Source: Rhodopseudomonas palustris
GTDB lineage: Bacteria > Pseudomonadota > Alphaproteobacteria > Rhizobiales > Xanthobacteraceae
DNA: 64,000 nt
Reading direction: 5' to 3'
Assembly: GCF_003591005.1 (NCBI RefSeq)
Contig: NZ_QYYD01000005.1
Location: 62,001-126,000 of the forward strand
Shown here piece after piece: positions 1-9,073 of this stretch; position 1 is the stretch's first letter; the number at the start of each line of letters is the position of its first letter. The position numbers and the translations under genes are program-made. The notes beneath the pieces were generated by a model. That model was not told the DNA's origin. It saw only the letters and a program-made list of their open reading frames with translations, and did no database searches.

Positions 1-199
1 TGGAATACTCACCGACCAGCGAGCCGTCCGAGGCGTGGACCCGCGTCATCACCGGCGGTTCATAATCTTGAAGCTGAGAGTAGTCCGGCAAGTCCTTGGA
101 GAAGTGCCAGATCAACCCCGCCGCGGCGGCGACGCCGACGAGAAACACGATGGTCCCGGCCGCAAACAGAAAGCCGAAAAACCGCAGCAGGAAGCGCAT
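1..199 (-). CDS. mrcA: Penicillin-binding protein 1A, N-terminal fragment
   Basis: Partial gene running off the left edge. The visible 66 residues start MRFLLRFFGFLF and form a short cytoplasmic tail, one hydrophobic membrane anchor (about residues 5-32), and a stretch containing DLPDYSQLQDYEPPVMTRVH, typical of the region just before the glycosyltransferase domain of class A PBPs. PBP1A polymerises and cross-links peptidoglycan in the periplasm. It lies downstream of and in the same direction as amiC, with 190 bases between. That order is common in Rhizobiales. The catalytic domains are outside the window, so the assignment rests on the N-terminal pattern and context. Confidence 0.85.
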   Translation of the reverse strand, partial: MRFLLRFFGFLFAAGTIVFLVGVAAAAGLIWHFSKDLPDYSQLQDYEPPVMTRVHASDGSLVGEYS

Positions 200-389
200 C
201 GATTGAGTTCCGTATCACGAGGACCGCGCGACGCGGCGAAATGTCCCTTGAACGAGATTGGCGCGGTCCGCAACCCTGAGATCATACGCGTCGGGAACGC
301 CTTCATCCAAGCCGAAATCACGAACTGCACTGGCCGTCTTATAGAACTTGCGCTGTGGCCAAACTAGGGCCCAGCCTCGCCCGTCCGTG

Positions 390-1718
390 TCAGTCGGGCT
401 TGCCGGCGGAGACGACCCGCTTGGCGAAGAACGAATCGATTGCCTGGGAGACGGCGCCGACCGTCCTGGTCCGCCACTGCTCCGACACCAGCTGCTGCAG
501 GTCGCCCTTGTTGGAGACGTAGCCGAGCTCGAGCAGCACCGACGGCACGTCGGGCGCTTTGAGCACCCGGAAGCCGGCGGATTTCAGCGGGTTCTTGTGC
601 AGCCGGGTCGTGCCCTTCATCTCCCGCATCAAGGTCCGGGCAAAGCGGTTGGAGAACGTCCTGGTTTCGCGCTGCGCGAGGTCGATCAGGATGTCGGCGA
701 CGTCGGTCGGCTCCTCGGTGAGGTTGACGCCGCCGATCGCGTCGGCCTTGTTCTCTGCATCGGCCAGCCGCTGCGCCTCGGCGTCGGAGGCCTTGTCGGA
801 CAGCGTGTAGATCGTCGCGCCCTGGGCGTCGCCTTCGCCCCGCGGCAGCGCATCGGCGTGAATCGACACGAACAGCGCGGCACCATGGCCACGGGCGATC
901 TTCACCCGATCGTTCAGCGGGATGAAGGTGTCGTCGGCGCGGGTGAGCACCACCCGGTACTTGCCCCCCTTCTCCATCTGGTCGCGAAGCGCCAGGGCAA
1001 AATCCAGCACCAGCTGCTTCTCGGCAATGCCGCTGGCCGATTGGGTGCCGTTGTCGATGCCGCCGTGGCCGGGATCGAGCACCACCACCGGCCGCAGATC
1101 GTCCTTGGCGGCTTCGGTTTTGGCCGTTTCCACGCCGCGCGGCACGGAAGCCGTCGTCTCTGTTGCGCCGACGGTCGGACGCAGCTCTGGCCCCTTCTCG
1201 GCGCCGAGTTGCTCGGCAAAGGTGGCGCGGTCGACCGAATCGAGATCGATCACGAGCCGGGCCGGCTGACCGTTGGCCGGATCCAGCATCTCGGCTTTGG
1301 CGATCTTGGCCGGACCGTTCAGCTCGAGCACGATCCGCGATCCACCCGGCATCACCAGTCCGTAGCGAAATGCCTTGATCAAGCCGCGGCCGTTGCCGCC
1401 GGCGGCAGCCGGCAGGCGGAAATTGATCTGCGGCAGATCGATCACGACCCGATAAGGATCCGCCAGAGTGAAGGCGCGCATCGGCACCTTGGCGTCGAGG
1501 TCGACAATGAAGCGGGTTTGCGTGTCATCGCCGGCAATCCGGGCTTCGGACGCGATCGGAAAGCCGCCAGGCGTCGGCTCGGTGGCCTGCTCCAATCCAG
1601 TTGCTAGGCCGGCGGCCGGAGCGCACAGGAATGCTGCAGCGCAAACCACGAAGGCGCGGAACAAAACAAAATGATTTGCGCGCCCCTGCAAGGATTCGAG
1701 CCCCTCTCCGATCGACAT
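390..1718 (-). CDS. amiC: N-acetylmuramoyl-L-alanine amidase (AMIN + Amidase_3)
   Basis: Periplasmic zinc amidase of 442 residues that cleaves the bond between muramic acid and the stem peptide, allowing daughter cells to separate. A hydrophobic export signal (FVLFRAFVVCAAAFLCAPAAG) is preceded by about 20 polar residues. An N-terminal AMIN domain (about 65-175) should direct it to the septum. The C-terminal catalytic domain carries VVLDPGHGGIDNG with the first zinc histidine, SIHAD, and the terminal LELGYVSN with the catalytic glutamate. Length fits the family. A start downstream of 1718 is possible because the signal peptide is set back from the N-terminus. It is transcribed towards mrcA and away from rne. 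Confidence 0.93.
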   Translation of the reverse strand: MSIGEGLESLQGRANHFVLFRAFVVCAAAFLCAPAAGLATGLEQATEPTPGGFPIASEARIAGDDTQTRFIVDLDAKVPMRAFTLADPYRVVIDLPQINFRLPAAAGGNGRGLIKAFRYGLVMPGGSRIVLELNGPAKIAKAEMLDPANGQPARLVIDLDSVDRATFAEQLGAEKGPELRPTVGATETTASVPRGVETAKTEAAKDDLRPVVVLDPGHGGIDNGTQSASGIAEKQLVLDFALALRDQMEKGGKYRVVLTRADDTFIPLNDRVKIARGHGAALFVSIHADALPRGEGDAQGATIYTLSDKASDAEAQRLADAENKADAIGGVNLTEEPTDVADILIDLAQRETRTFSNRFARTLMREMKGTTRLHKNPLKSAGFRVLKAPDVPSVLLELGYVSNKGDLQQLVSEQWRTRTVGAVSQAIDSFFAKRVVSAGKPD

Positions 1719-2380
1719 CTACCGCAATAGAACTGCGTGGTTAATCGCCTCTTAAGCGCCCCGTTTCGATTACGTCGCAGTGTGACCGGCCGGCGACGCT
1801 CTCCTTGCAAGCGAGAGCCAATCCACGTATGTATCTGTTGCTGACGGTCTAATCCTCCGGTTGTGTCGCGTTCAGCCATTCGGTGCAGCGCCCGATCCCC
1901 CAATCTCAACATGCGGGATCTAGCGTTTTTCCGTCCCCTCCTCGCCAGCGCAGCGCGCGGCCAGGCAGGAGCGGCGGTGAGGCCCGAGCGGCGTCCGGTC
2001 CCCGGGCTTCTTCGTACCAGGGACGGTTCAGACTCTTCATGACCGATCCGTCCGGCCAAGGCCGGATGATCATGCCGGTGAGCGCTTCGGCGCCAGGCCG
2101 GTCCTTCAGCAAGAAGACAAGGCGGATGCTTTGCCGCCACTCGTTCAGACGGGCCGACGCTTAATGCGCCACAATGCGATGCCGAACCGGACCCACGTAA
2201 AGGCCGCGCCGCCGCGAAGCACCCGCTTCGCCACGCGCAACGCCTCGGGTCCCACGGCACGGCGCGGTGAGTCGCGTTTCGGCCTTCCCCTCACCCCCGA
2301 ATCAGGTGGACCGTCGCGTTGTCCGGCCGCGCCCTCTGCGCTGGCCGTCTCGCGCGCTTTCTGCCGCCATGAGTTGAACA
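1719..2380 (+). promoter_or_regulatory. Divergent amiC/rne spacer, probable long rne leader
   Basis: There is no convincing gene in these 662 bases between divergently transcribed amiC and rne. RNase E genes usually have long structured leaders through which the enzyme represses its own mRNA, and the size fits that. A perfect 7-bp inverted repeat TCCGGCC-AA-GGCCGGA lies at 2051-2066, but with only two unpaired bases it may be a DNA palindrome. No promoter was identified with confidence. Confidence 0.45.
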
Positions 2381-5300
2381 ATGCCCAACAAGATGCTGAT
2401 CGACGCCACCCACCCGGAAGAGACCCGGGTGGTCGTGGTCCGCGGCAACCGCGTCGAAGAGTTTGATTTCGAAACTGCCCAGCGCAAACAGCTGCGCGGC
2501 AACATCTACCTCGCCAAAGTCACCCGGGTCGAACCCTCGCTGCAGGCTGCCTTCATCGAATACGGCGGCAACCGCCACGGCTTCCTCGCCTTCAGTGAAA
2601 TCCATCCCGACTACTATCAGATCCCGGTCGCCGACCGGCAGGCGCTGATCGAGGCCGACGAACGCGCCCATCGCGAGGCCGAAGAAGAAAGCGAGCAGCG
2701 CTCCAGCCGCCGCCGCTCGCGGCATCGCAGCCACCGCCGCCGCGGCAATGGCGAGCGCGTGCAGAGCGAGGTCATCGACGCCGAAGCTTCGGTCGAGCAG
2801 CCGCACGAGCACGGCGACGCCGGCCATGTCCACGCCCACGATGAACACGATCACGAGCACGGCCACGCCGATCACACGCACGATGATCACGGTCATGCCG
2901 ATCACGATTCCGCCCATCATCAGCCCGCCGGTGACGCACTGACGCACGAGTCGTCGGCGCACGAGCTGCCGACGCACGAGTCCGGCGCCACCGCCGAAGC
3001 ATCTGCGCCGGAGGCCGCGCACGCTGACGAACAGACGCCCGATCAGCCGTACGCTGCGCAGCAGCTTCAGGCCGAGCCTGCTCCGGCCATCGCTGCCGGA
3101 ACCGCGGCGAGTGCCGAGCCGGCCGAAGCTGCCGCACCTGCCGCCGATACGCAGGCGTCGGACGAGCATGCGCCTCAGGATCATGCATCGGTTGAAGACA
3201 CTTCCGGGCAGCCCGTTGCGGAGGACAGCAGCGGCTACGCCGAGGACGCCCCGTTCCCGCTCGCCGAGAGCGCGGAACACAGCGACGACGATGACGATCA
3301 CGGCCATGCCGAGACGGCCGAGACCGAAGATGATAGTGAAGCGGACGTTGAAGACGCCGACGCTGACGACGATGAGGAAGACGACGACGCCGAGGAAGAC
3401 ATCGTCGAGTCCGTCGGTGGCGACGACGTGCTCGAGGAAGTGCCCGAGCGCGCATTCCGTCCTCGCCGCCAGTACAAGATCCAGGAAGTCATCAAGCGCC
3501 GCCAGGTGATGCTGGTGCAGGTCGTCAAGGAAGAGCGCGGCAACAAGGGCGCGGCGCTGACCACCTACCTGTCGCTGGCCGGCCGCTACGCCGTGCTGAT
3601 GCCCAACACCGCCCGCGGCGGCGGCATCAGCCGCAAGATCACTTCGGCGCAGGATCGCTCGCGCCTGAAGGAAGTGGTGCAGGATCTCGACGTGCCGGAA
3701 GGCATGGGCATCATCCTGCGCACCGCCGGCGCCTCGCGCACCAAGCCGGAAATCAAGCGCGACTTCGAATATCTGATCCGGATGTGGGAGACGGTCCGCG
3801 ACGTCACCCTGAATTCGCAGGCGCCGACGCTGGTCTACGAGGAAGGCTCGCTGATCAAGCGCTCGCTGCGCGATCTCTACAACAAGGAGATCGACGAAAT
3901 TCAGGTCGCCGGCGAAGCCGGCTTCCAGGAAGCCCGCGACTTCATGCACATGCTGATGCCGTCGCAGGTCCGCGCGGTGAAGCTCTATCGCGACGGCCAG
4001 CCGCTGTTCTCGCGCATGGGGGTGGAGAGCCAGCTCGACGCGATGTTCTCGCCCACCGTGCAGCTTCGCTCCGGTGGCTACATCGTCATCAACCAGACCG
4101 AGGCGCTGGTCTCGATCGACGTCAACTCCGGCCGCTCGACCCGCGAGCACCACATCGAGGACACCGCGCTCAAGACCAACATGGAGGCCGCCGAGGAAGT
4201 CGCGCGGCAGCTCCGCTTGCGCGACCTCGCCGGCCTGATCGTCATCGACTTCATCGACATGGACGAAAAGCGCAACAACCGGGCGGTCGAGCGCAAGCTC
4301 AGCGACTGCCTGCGGCAGGATCGCGCGCGCATCCAGGTCGGCCGCATCTCGCATTTCGGCCTGCTCGAAATGTCGCGCCAGCGCATCCGCGCCAGCGTGC
4401 TGGAAAGCTCGACCGAGCCCTGCCCGCATTGCGGTGGCTCGGGCCACGTCCGCTCGGTCTCGTCGGTGGCGCTGCAGCTGCTGCGCGGTCTCGAAGAGAT
4501 CCTGATGAAGGGCGCGACCCACAATCTGATCGTGCGCACCCGCGCCGATGTGGCGCTCTACGTGCTCAACCAGAAGCGCGGCCATCTGCGCGACCTGGAA
4601 ACCGGCTTCAAGGTGTCGCTGTCGGTCCTGGCCGATCCGACCGTGTCGGGGCAGCAGTCCTTCGTGATCGACCGTGGCGAACAGGTGCACACGCTGGAGG
4701 CCGCGAAGGCGCTGCTGGCGGCGCAGGTCGCTGCGTCGCCACCGCAGCCCGAAGACATCTATGCCGACGACGAGGGTTACGAGTTCGAAGCCGAGATCGA
4801 GACCGACGAGACCATCGGCCTTGCCGACGAACAGGCCGGGGAAGCCAGCGAGGGTGAAGGCGGCGAGCGCAAGCGCAAGCGCCGTCGGCGTCGCCGCTCC
4901 CGCAATGGTGAAGGCCGCGAGGCCAGCGCCCCGCAGGAAGACGGCGAAGCAAACTTCACGCCCGAAGCCGGTGATGCGGAAACCTCTGCCGACGATGACG
5001 GCGAGGAAGCCGACGACGCTGCCGAAGGCGAAGGTGAAGCGCGCGCCGATCAGGCGAACGGCGAGCGCCGTCCGCGCCGCCGTGGCCGTCGCGGAGGCCG
5101 CCGCCGGCGTGGTGGCCCGGAGGGCGAGGAAACCGCCCTCGGTGCCACCGATGAATTCGGCGCGACGGATCAGGCGGAGGACGCTCATCCTGACGGCGAT
5201 GCCACGCCGCCGTCGCCCGGCTCAGAGGCATCCGACGAGCCCTGGCTTGGCAAGCGGCACGAGGCGGATAGCGAGGACGAAGCTCCCGCTCCGCTCGCTC

Positions 5301-5671
5301 CAGCAGCCGTCGCAGCGCAGGTCGAGAGCTCAGAGAAGGTGCAGAGCGCCGAGCAGCCTTCGCCTGCTGCCGCACCAATCGCCAGCGAGCCTGCGCCGGT
5401 CGCGGCCGAGGAGACGCCGGCCGAGCGCCGCCGTCGCTCGACAGTGCGCGAGAAGGTGAACTTCGGCACCAGTTCGGAGCCGAAGCCGGAGGTCTCAACC
5501 CCGCTGGCGGTTGAGCCCGCAACGAATGACGCTGCAGCACCGGTAGAGACCGCGTCAGCCGATGCTGCGCCCCCTGCCCCGGCGCCCGAACCGCAAGTCT
5601 CGGCGGCCCCCGAACCGGAAGCCCCCCGCCGCGCCGGCTGGTGGTCCCGCCGCTTCGGCGGCGGCAACTAA
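2381..5671 (+). CDS. rne: Ribonuclease E
   Basis: Endoribonuclease of 1096 residues that starts decay and maturation of mRNA, rRNA and tRNA and scaffolds the degradosome. An N-terminal S1 RNA-binding domain (about 35-400) is interrupted by a long insert at about 95-355 that is rich in His, Asp, Glu and Arg, with a histidine-dense stretch at about 139-183. The core follows: metal-binding catalytic aspartates D580 (in SIDVNSG) and D623 (in VIDFIDM), and the zinc-link cysteines C681/C684 in CPHCGGSG. The 43- and 58-residue spacings equal those of E. coli D303/D346/C404. The tail from about 800 is disordered, with Arg-rich clusters for RNA and partner binding, and ends GWWSRRFGGGN. Start MPNKMLID is typical. 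A strong terminator follows. Confidence 0.97.
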   Translation: MPNKMLIDATHPEETRVVVVRGNRVEEFDFETAQRKQLRGNIYLAKVTRVEPSLQAAFIEYGGNRHGFLAFSEIHPDYYQIPVADRQALIEADERAHREAEEESEQRSSRRRSRHRSHRRRGNGERVQSEVIDAEASVEQPHEHGDAGHVHAHDEHDHEHGHADHTHDDHGHADHDSAHHQPAGDALTHESSAHELPTHESGATAEASAPEAAHADEQTPDQPYAAQQLQAEPAPAIAAGTAASAEPAEAAAPAADTQASDEHAPQDHASVEDTSGQPVAEDSSGYAEDAPFPLAESAEHSDDDDDHGHAETAETEDDSEADVEDADADDDEEDDDAEEDIVESVGGDDVLEEVPERAFRPRRQYKIQEVIKRRQVMLVQVVKEERGNKGAALTTYLSLAGRYAVLMPNTARGGGISRKITSAQDRSRLKEVVQDLDVPEGMGIILRTAGASRTKPEIKRDFEYLIRMWETVRDVTLNSQAPTLVYEEGSLIKRSLRDLYNKEIDEIQVAGEAGFQEARDFMHMLMPSQVRAVKLYRDGQPLFSRMGVESQLDAMFSPTVQLRSGGYIVINQTEALVSIDVNSGRSTREHHIEDTALKTNMEAAEEVARQLRLRDLAGLIVIDFIDMDEKRNNRAVERKLSDCLRQDRARIQVGRISHFGLLEMSRQRIRASVLESSTEPCPHCGGSGHVRSVSSVALQLLRGLEEILMKGATHNLIVRTRADVALYVLNQKRGHLRDLETGFKVSLSVLADPTVSGQQSFVIDRGEQVHTLEAAKALLAAQVAASPPQPEDIYADDEGYEFEAEIETDETIGLADEQAGEASEGEGGERKRKRRRRRRSRNGEGREASAPQEDGEANFTPEAGDAETSADDDGEEADDAAEGEGEARADQANGERRPRRRGRRGGRRRRGGPEGEETALGATDEFGATDQAEDAHPDGDATPPSPGSEASDEPWLGKRHEADSEDEAPAPLAPAAVAAQVESSEKVQSAEQPSPAAAPIASEPAPVAAEETPAERRRRSTVREKVNFGTSSEPKPEVSTPLAVEPATNDAAAPVETASADAAPPAPAPEPQVSAAPEPEAPRRAGWWSRRFGGGN

Positions 5672-5701
5672 TCCGCCGCTCTGTTCCGACGAATTCCGAA
5701 G

Positions 5702-5728
5702 ATGCCCGCGCTGGTCGCGGGCATTTTC
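5702..5728 (+). terminator. Rho-independent terminator of rne
   Basis: A perfect 9-bp stem (ATGCCCGCG / CGCGGGCAT) with a 5-base loop is followed by TTTTC. It begins 30 bases after the rne stop codon. Confidence 0.85.
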
Positions 5729-5798
5729 ATGTAGAAGGCAGATCGCACACGCGGGCCTTTCTGCAGCCACCTCGCTGAACGGCTTAGGCACCCCAGAG

Positions 5799-5901
5799 CG
5801 TCATCCTGAGGCGCCCGGCGCAGCCGGGCCTCGAAGGATGAGCCACAAGTCCCTGTGGCCGCATCCTTCGAGGCTCGCTGCGCTCGCGCCTCAGGATGAC
5901 G
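5799..5901. repeat. Intergenic palindromic repeat, about 103 bp
   Basis: The outer arms are perfect 16-base inverted repeats (CGTCATCCTGAGGCGC at 5799-5814, complement at 5886-5901). A second inverted pair lies inside (GCCTCGAAGGATG at 5828-5840, complement at 5862-5874), giving a nested cruciform. It sits between the converging rne and dctA genes. The CATCCTTCGAG / CTCAGGATGACG pattern is familiar as a dispersed intergenic element in Bradyrhizobium-like genomes. There is one copy in this window. Confidence 0.8.
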
Positions 5902-5987
5902 ATGCTGTTCTCGTTTCCGCGCGTGGCGGCATCCAGCTAGTTGATATCTGTCAGCGTCGCCGTCGCCGGCATGCGACGGCCAACAGA

Positions 5988-6018
5988 AAGCCGCCCGGCT
6001 CGTTCAGCCGGGCGGCTT
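5988..6018 (-). terminator. Rho-independent terminator of dctA
   Basis: A perfect 13-bp stem (AAGCCGCCCGGCT / complement) with a 5-base loop lies 21 bases beyond the dctA stop codon on the minus strand. The following minus-strand bases are TTCTG, a short T-tract. Confidence 0.8.
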
Positions 6019-6039
6019 GTTAGTTCGGTCGACCGCTGA

Positions 6040-7386
6040 TCAGCCGGTCGTGATCGCCGTCTCCACGTCCGACGGGTCGATGGTGCGGTTGAGGTTGGCG
6101 TGCAGCCGGTCGTGGTCGAGTTCGCCTTCCCACCACGACACGAACACCGCGGCGATGCCGTTGCCGGTGATGTTGGTGAGCGCGCGGACCTCGCTCATGA
6201 ACTTGTCGATCGAGAACACGATCGCCATGCCCGGCAGCAGCGCCGGATTGACCGCGGCGAGTGTGCCGGCCAGCGTCACGAAGCCGGCGCCGGTGACGCC
6301 GCTGGCGCCCTTGCTGGTCAGCATTGCCACCAGCAGGATCACGACCTGATGGCTGAACGTCAGTTCGATGCCGAGCGCCTGCGCGATGAACAGCGTCGCC
6401 AGCGTCATGTAGATGTTGGTGCCGTCGAGGTTGAACGAATAGCCGGTCGGCACCACGAGGCCGACCACCGACTTCGAGCAGCCGAGCCGCTCCAGCTTCT
6501 CCATCAGCTGCGGCAGCGCGCTTTCGGACGACGAGGTGCCGAGCACGATCAAGAGCTCGTCCTTGATGTAGGCGATGAACTTGAAGATGTTGAAGCCGAC
6601 GAAGCGCGCGATCAGGCCGAGCACCAGAATGACGAACAGCGCCGCTGTCGCGTAGAACAGCAGCACCAGGCCGATCAGGTTGCTGAGCGCCGCCGGGCCG
6701 TATTTGCCGATGGTGAAGGCCATCGCGCCGAACGCGCCGATCGGCGCCACCTTCATCACGATGGCGATGACGCCGAACACCGCGTGCGCGGCATCGTCGA
6801 TGACATCGCGCAGCCGGTGGCCGCGCTCGCCCAGCGCCATCAGCGCGAAGCCGAACAGCACCGCGAACAGCAGCACCTGCAGGATGTCGCCCTGCGCGAA
6901 GGCGCCGACCACGCTGTCCGGAATGATGTGAAGCACGAAATCGACGGCCTTCAGATGGCTGGCCTGATCGACATATTTCGCGACCGCGCCGGCGTCCGGC
7001 TTGGCGGCAAGCCCGTGTCCCACCTGAAAGATGTTGCCGACGATGAGGCCGAGGATCAGCGCGAAAGACGATACGACTTCGAAGTACACCAGGGCCTTGA
7101 TGCCGACGCGGCCGACTTTGCGGGCGTCCTGGATGTGGGCGATGCCCGACACCACGGTACAGAAGATGATCGGCGCGATCACCATCTTGATCAGTTTGAC
7201 GAAGCCGTCGCCGAGCGCCTTGATCCACTCGTTGGTGGCGATATGCGGCGACAGCCAGCCGAGCAGCACGCCGAGCACGATCGCGATCAGCACCTGGATA
7301 TAGAGAACCTTGTACCAGGGCTGGCGCTGCAGCCGCGCTTTCGCATGCGATACTCCGTGAGCATCGAGGTCGGTCATCGTCGCCAT
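6040..7386 (-). CDS. dctA: C4-dicarboxylate/proton symporter DctA
   Basis: Inner-membrane carrier of 448 residues of the dicarboxylate/amino acid:cation symporter family, importing succinate, fumarate and malate with protons. After a short N-terminal tail, [23 protein letters not shown] begins the first membrane helix. [21 protein letters not shown] is the strongly conserved segment of the family, and [19 protein letters not shown] is the substrate- and cation-binding signature. Length and the absence of a long insertion fit DctA better than glutamate carriers. It converges on rne and ends in its own terminator. In rhizobia dctA is usually controlled by DctBD and sigma-54; I could not find a clear sigma-54 site upstream. 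Confidence 0.95.
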   Translation of the reverse strand: MATMTDLDAHGVSHAKARLQRQPWYKVLYIQVLIAIVLGVLLGWLSPHIATNEWIKALGDGFVKLIKMVIAPIIFCTVVSGIAHIQDARKVGRVGIKALVYFEVVSSFALILGLIVGNIFQVGHGLAAKPDAGAVAKYVDQASHLKAVDFVLHIIPDSVVGAFAQGDILQVLLFAVLFGFALMALGERGHRLRDVIDDAAHAVFGVIAIVMKVAPIGAFGAMAFTIGKYGPAALSNLIGLVLLFYATAALFVILVLGLIARFVGFNIFKFIAYIKDELLIVLGTSSSESALPQLMEKLERLGCSKSVVGLVVPTGYSFNLDGTNIYMTLATLFIAQALGIELTFSHQVVILLVAMLTSKGASGVTGAGFVTLAGTLAAVNPALLPGMAIVFSIDKFMSEVRALTNITGNGIAAVFVSWWEGELDHDRLHANLNRTIDPSDVETAITTG

Positions 7387-7721
7387 AGCGTCACTCCACT
7401 GACCATGATGTGCCTGTCGATGGGATGACGGCAGGGACGACCACAGGCAGACCGGTCGACCAAGTCGATTGAGGATGGAGGTCGGGTGTCGCGGCGCTTA
7501 CCCTCGCCCGCGCGCGAGGGAGGACAGCCTGCGCCCGGCTTCGGCGCCGTTGCCGACGGGACGTGGCCCCCGCAAGACAGCGCCCGCCACGAGGCCGTTG
7601 CAGCCGAGGGGTGCTGACGAACGGCTCGACAACCCAATTCTCCCAGAAGGAATTATTCGCGGCAGCCTATAGCGACGAATTGCCGCTGAGATCAAGGGAC
7701 GATTCGTCGAACACCGTCATC
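7387..7721. other. Intergenic region upstream of dctA
   Basis: These 335 bases lie between the dctA start and the aminotransferase stop and probably hold the dctA promoter. I looked for a sigma-54 type TGGCAC-N5-TTGC element on the minus strand and saw none. No gene, RNA or strong repeat is evident. Confidence 0.5.
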
Positions 7722-8921
7722 TCAACGCGATTTTCCCGACAGCCAGGCGGTGATGCGCTGCACCGCTTCACGCATGTCCTCGGCCGAGCGGGCGTAGGAG
7801 AATCGCACGTAATCCTTGCCGCGCAGCGGGTCGAAGTCGGTTCCGGGGGTCGCGGCGACGTTTGCCTCGGCCAGCATGCGCTTGGTGAAGTCGAAGCTGT
7901 CTGCGGTAAATTTCGAGACGTTGGCGTACAGATAAAATGCGCCGTCGACCGGGAGGAACTCGGTCAGGCCGGCTTGCGGCAAGCCGGCGATCAGGATCTG
8001 GCGGTTGATTTCGTAGCCGTGCTTGACCGCTTCCATCTCCTCGCGGCCGTCGAACGCCGCCTCGGCGGCGATCTGCGACAGCGTCGGCACCGAGATTGCC
8101 AGATTTTGCTGCAGCCGCTCGACCGGCCGCACCAGCGCCTCCGGCAGCACCATCCAGCCGACGCGCCAGCCGGTCATGCAGAAGTATTTCGAGAACGAGT
8201 TGATCACCACGGCATGCGGCGACAACTCGGCTGCGGTGACCGCCGGAAACGCGTAGTCGAGACCGTGATAGATCTCGTCGGAGATGAAGCGGATGCCCGC
8301 GCTCTCGGCCACCGCGATCAATTCGCTCAGCGCGGCGCGAGTCATCATGGTGCCGGTCGGATTGGCCGGACTGCCGACCAGCACGCCTTTCAGCGGCGCC
8401 TTGCGGTGCTCGGCAAGCAGCGCTTCGCCGGTCAGCGCGTGACGCGTCTCGGCGTGTGTTTCAATCGGCACCGGCACGCAGCCGAGCGCGTTCAGGATAT
8501 GCCGATACGGCGGATAGCCTGGCACGGTGACGGCGACGCGGTCGCCTGGCTCGAACTGCGCGAGAAATGACAGGATGAAGGCGCCGGACGAACCGGTGGT
8601 GACGACAATTCGCTCCGGCGCGACCTCGCAGCCATAGGTCTCTCGATAGTGCCGGGCGATTCGCGCGCGCAGTGAAGGAATCCCAAGCGCCGAGGTGTAA
8701 TCGATCCGGCCCTGCTCCAGCGCAGCATGCGCCGCGGCGATGGCGCTGCGCGGCGCCGGCGCCCAGGGCTGGCCGACCTCCATGTGGATGACGTGGCCAC
8801 CTGCGGCCTCGATCTTGTCGGCCGCTGCCATCACGTCCATCACCATGAAAGGCGGAACGTCGCTGCGCGCCGACGGCGTCAGCAATCGACGCACGGCGTC
8901 GGTCTTGGTCGCATCGGACAT
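7722..8921 (-). CDS. Class I/II PLP-dependent aminotransferase
   Basis: Fold-type I aminotransferase of 399 residues, probably cytosolic and acting on an amino acid/2-oxo acid pair. Visible motifs include the substrate-binding region HMEVGQPWAPAP, the cofactor-phosphate region TTGSSGAFILSF, GSPANPTGT (the Asn that contacts PLP), SDEIYHGLDY (Asp/Tyr of the PLP ring) and SFSKYFCMTGWRVGW, whose lysine should form the Schiff base. Length is standard. The substrate cannot be decided from sequence alone; this subgroup is usually annotated as aspartate/aromatic aminotransferase-like. It is divergent from the M48 protease gene, with 150 bases between. Confidence 0.88.
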   Translation of the reverse strand: MSDATKTDAVRRLLTPSARSDVPPFMVMDVMAAADKIEAAGGHVIHMEVGQPWAPAPRSAIAAAHAALEQGRIDYTSALGIPSLRARIARHYRETYGCEVAPERIVVTTGSSGAFILSFLAQFEPGDRVAVTVPGYPPYRHILNALGCVPVPIETHAETRHALTGEALLAEHRKAPLKGVLVGSPANPTGTMMTRAALSELIAVAESAGIRFISDEIYHGLDYAFPAVTAAELSPHAVVINSFSKYFCMTGWRVGWMVLPEALVRPVERLQQNLAISVPTLSQIAAEAAFDGREEMEAVKHGYEINRQILIAGLPQAGLTEFLPVDGAFYLYANVSKFTADSFDFTKRMLAEANVAATPGTDFDPLRGKDYVRFSYARSAEDMREAVQRITAWLSGKSR

Positions 8922-9073
8922 GGAAATCTGCTATCCCCCGCGCGGTTCGGCGAAACCCGGCGGGCGTCGCGCTGCTGCCGCAAAGCTGGGCTGATGCATG
9001 GCAATAACCGGTATTCGAACCTCGGCCAATGATCAAAGTGACGGTTGAAGCTCTGCCTGGGCGCATACGCCGT

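Noticed and set aside
348-1607. A 419-codon frame antisense to amiC
   Set aside because: Composition is a shadow of amiC, which has a signal peptide and catalytic motifs.
2291-5188. A 965-codon open frame antisense to rne
   Set aside because: It is a shadow of GC-rich codon bias; translation is low complexity and matches no protein pattern, while the plus strand carries all RNase E motifs at correct spacings.
5799-5901. CRISPR or transposon end
   Set aside because: Single nested palindrome without repeated spacers, target duplication or transposase; better explained as a dispersed intergenic repeat.
6100-7428. A 442-codon frame antisense to dctA
   Set aside because: Arg/His/Gln-rich translation typical of the complement of membrane-protein codons; no ribosome site or family.
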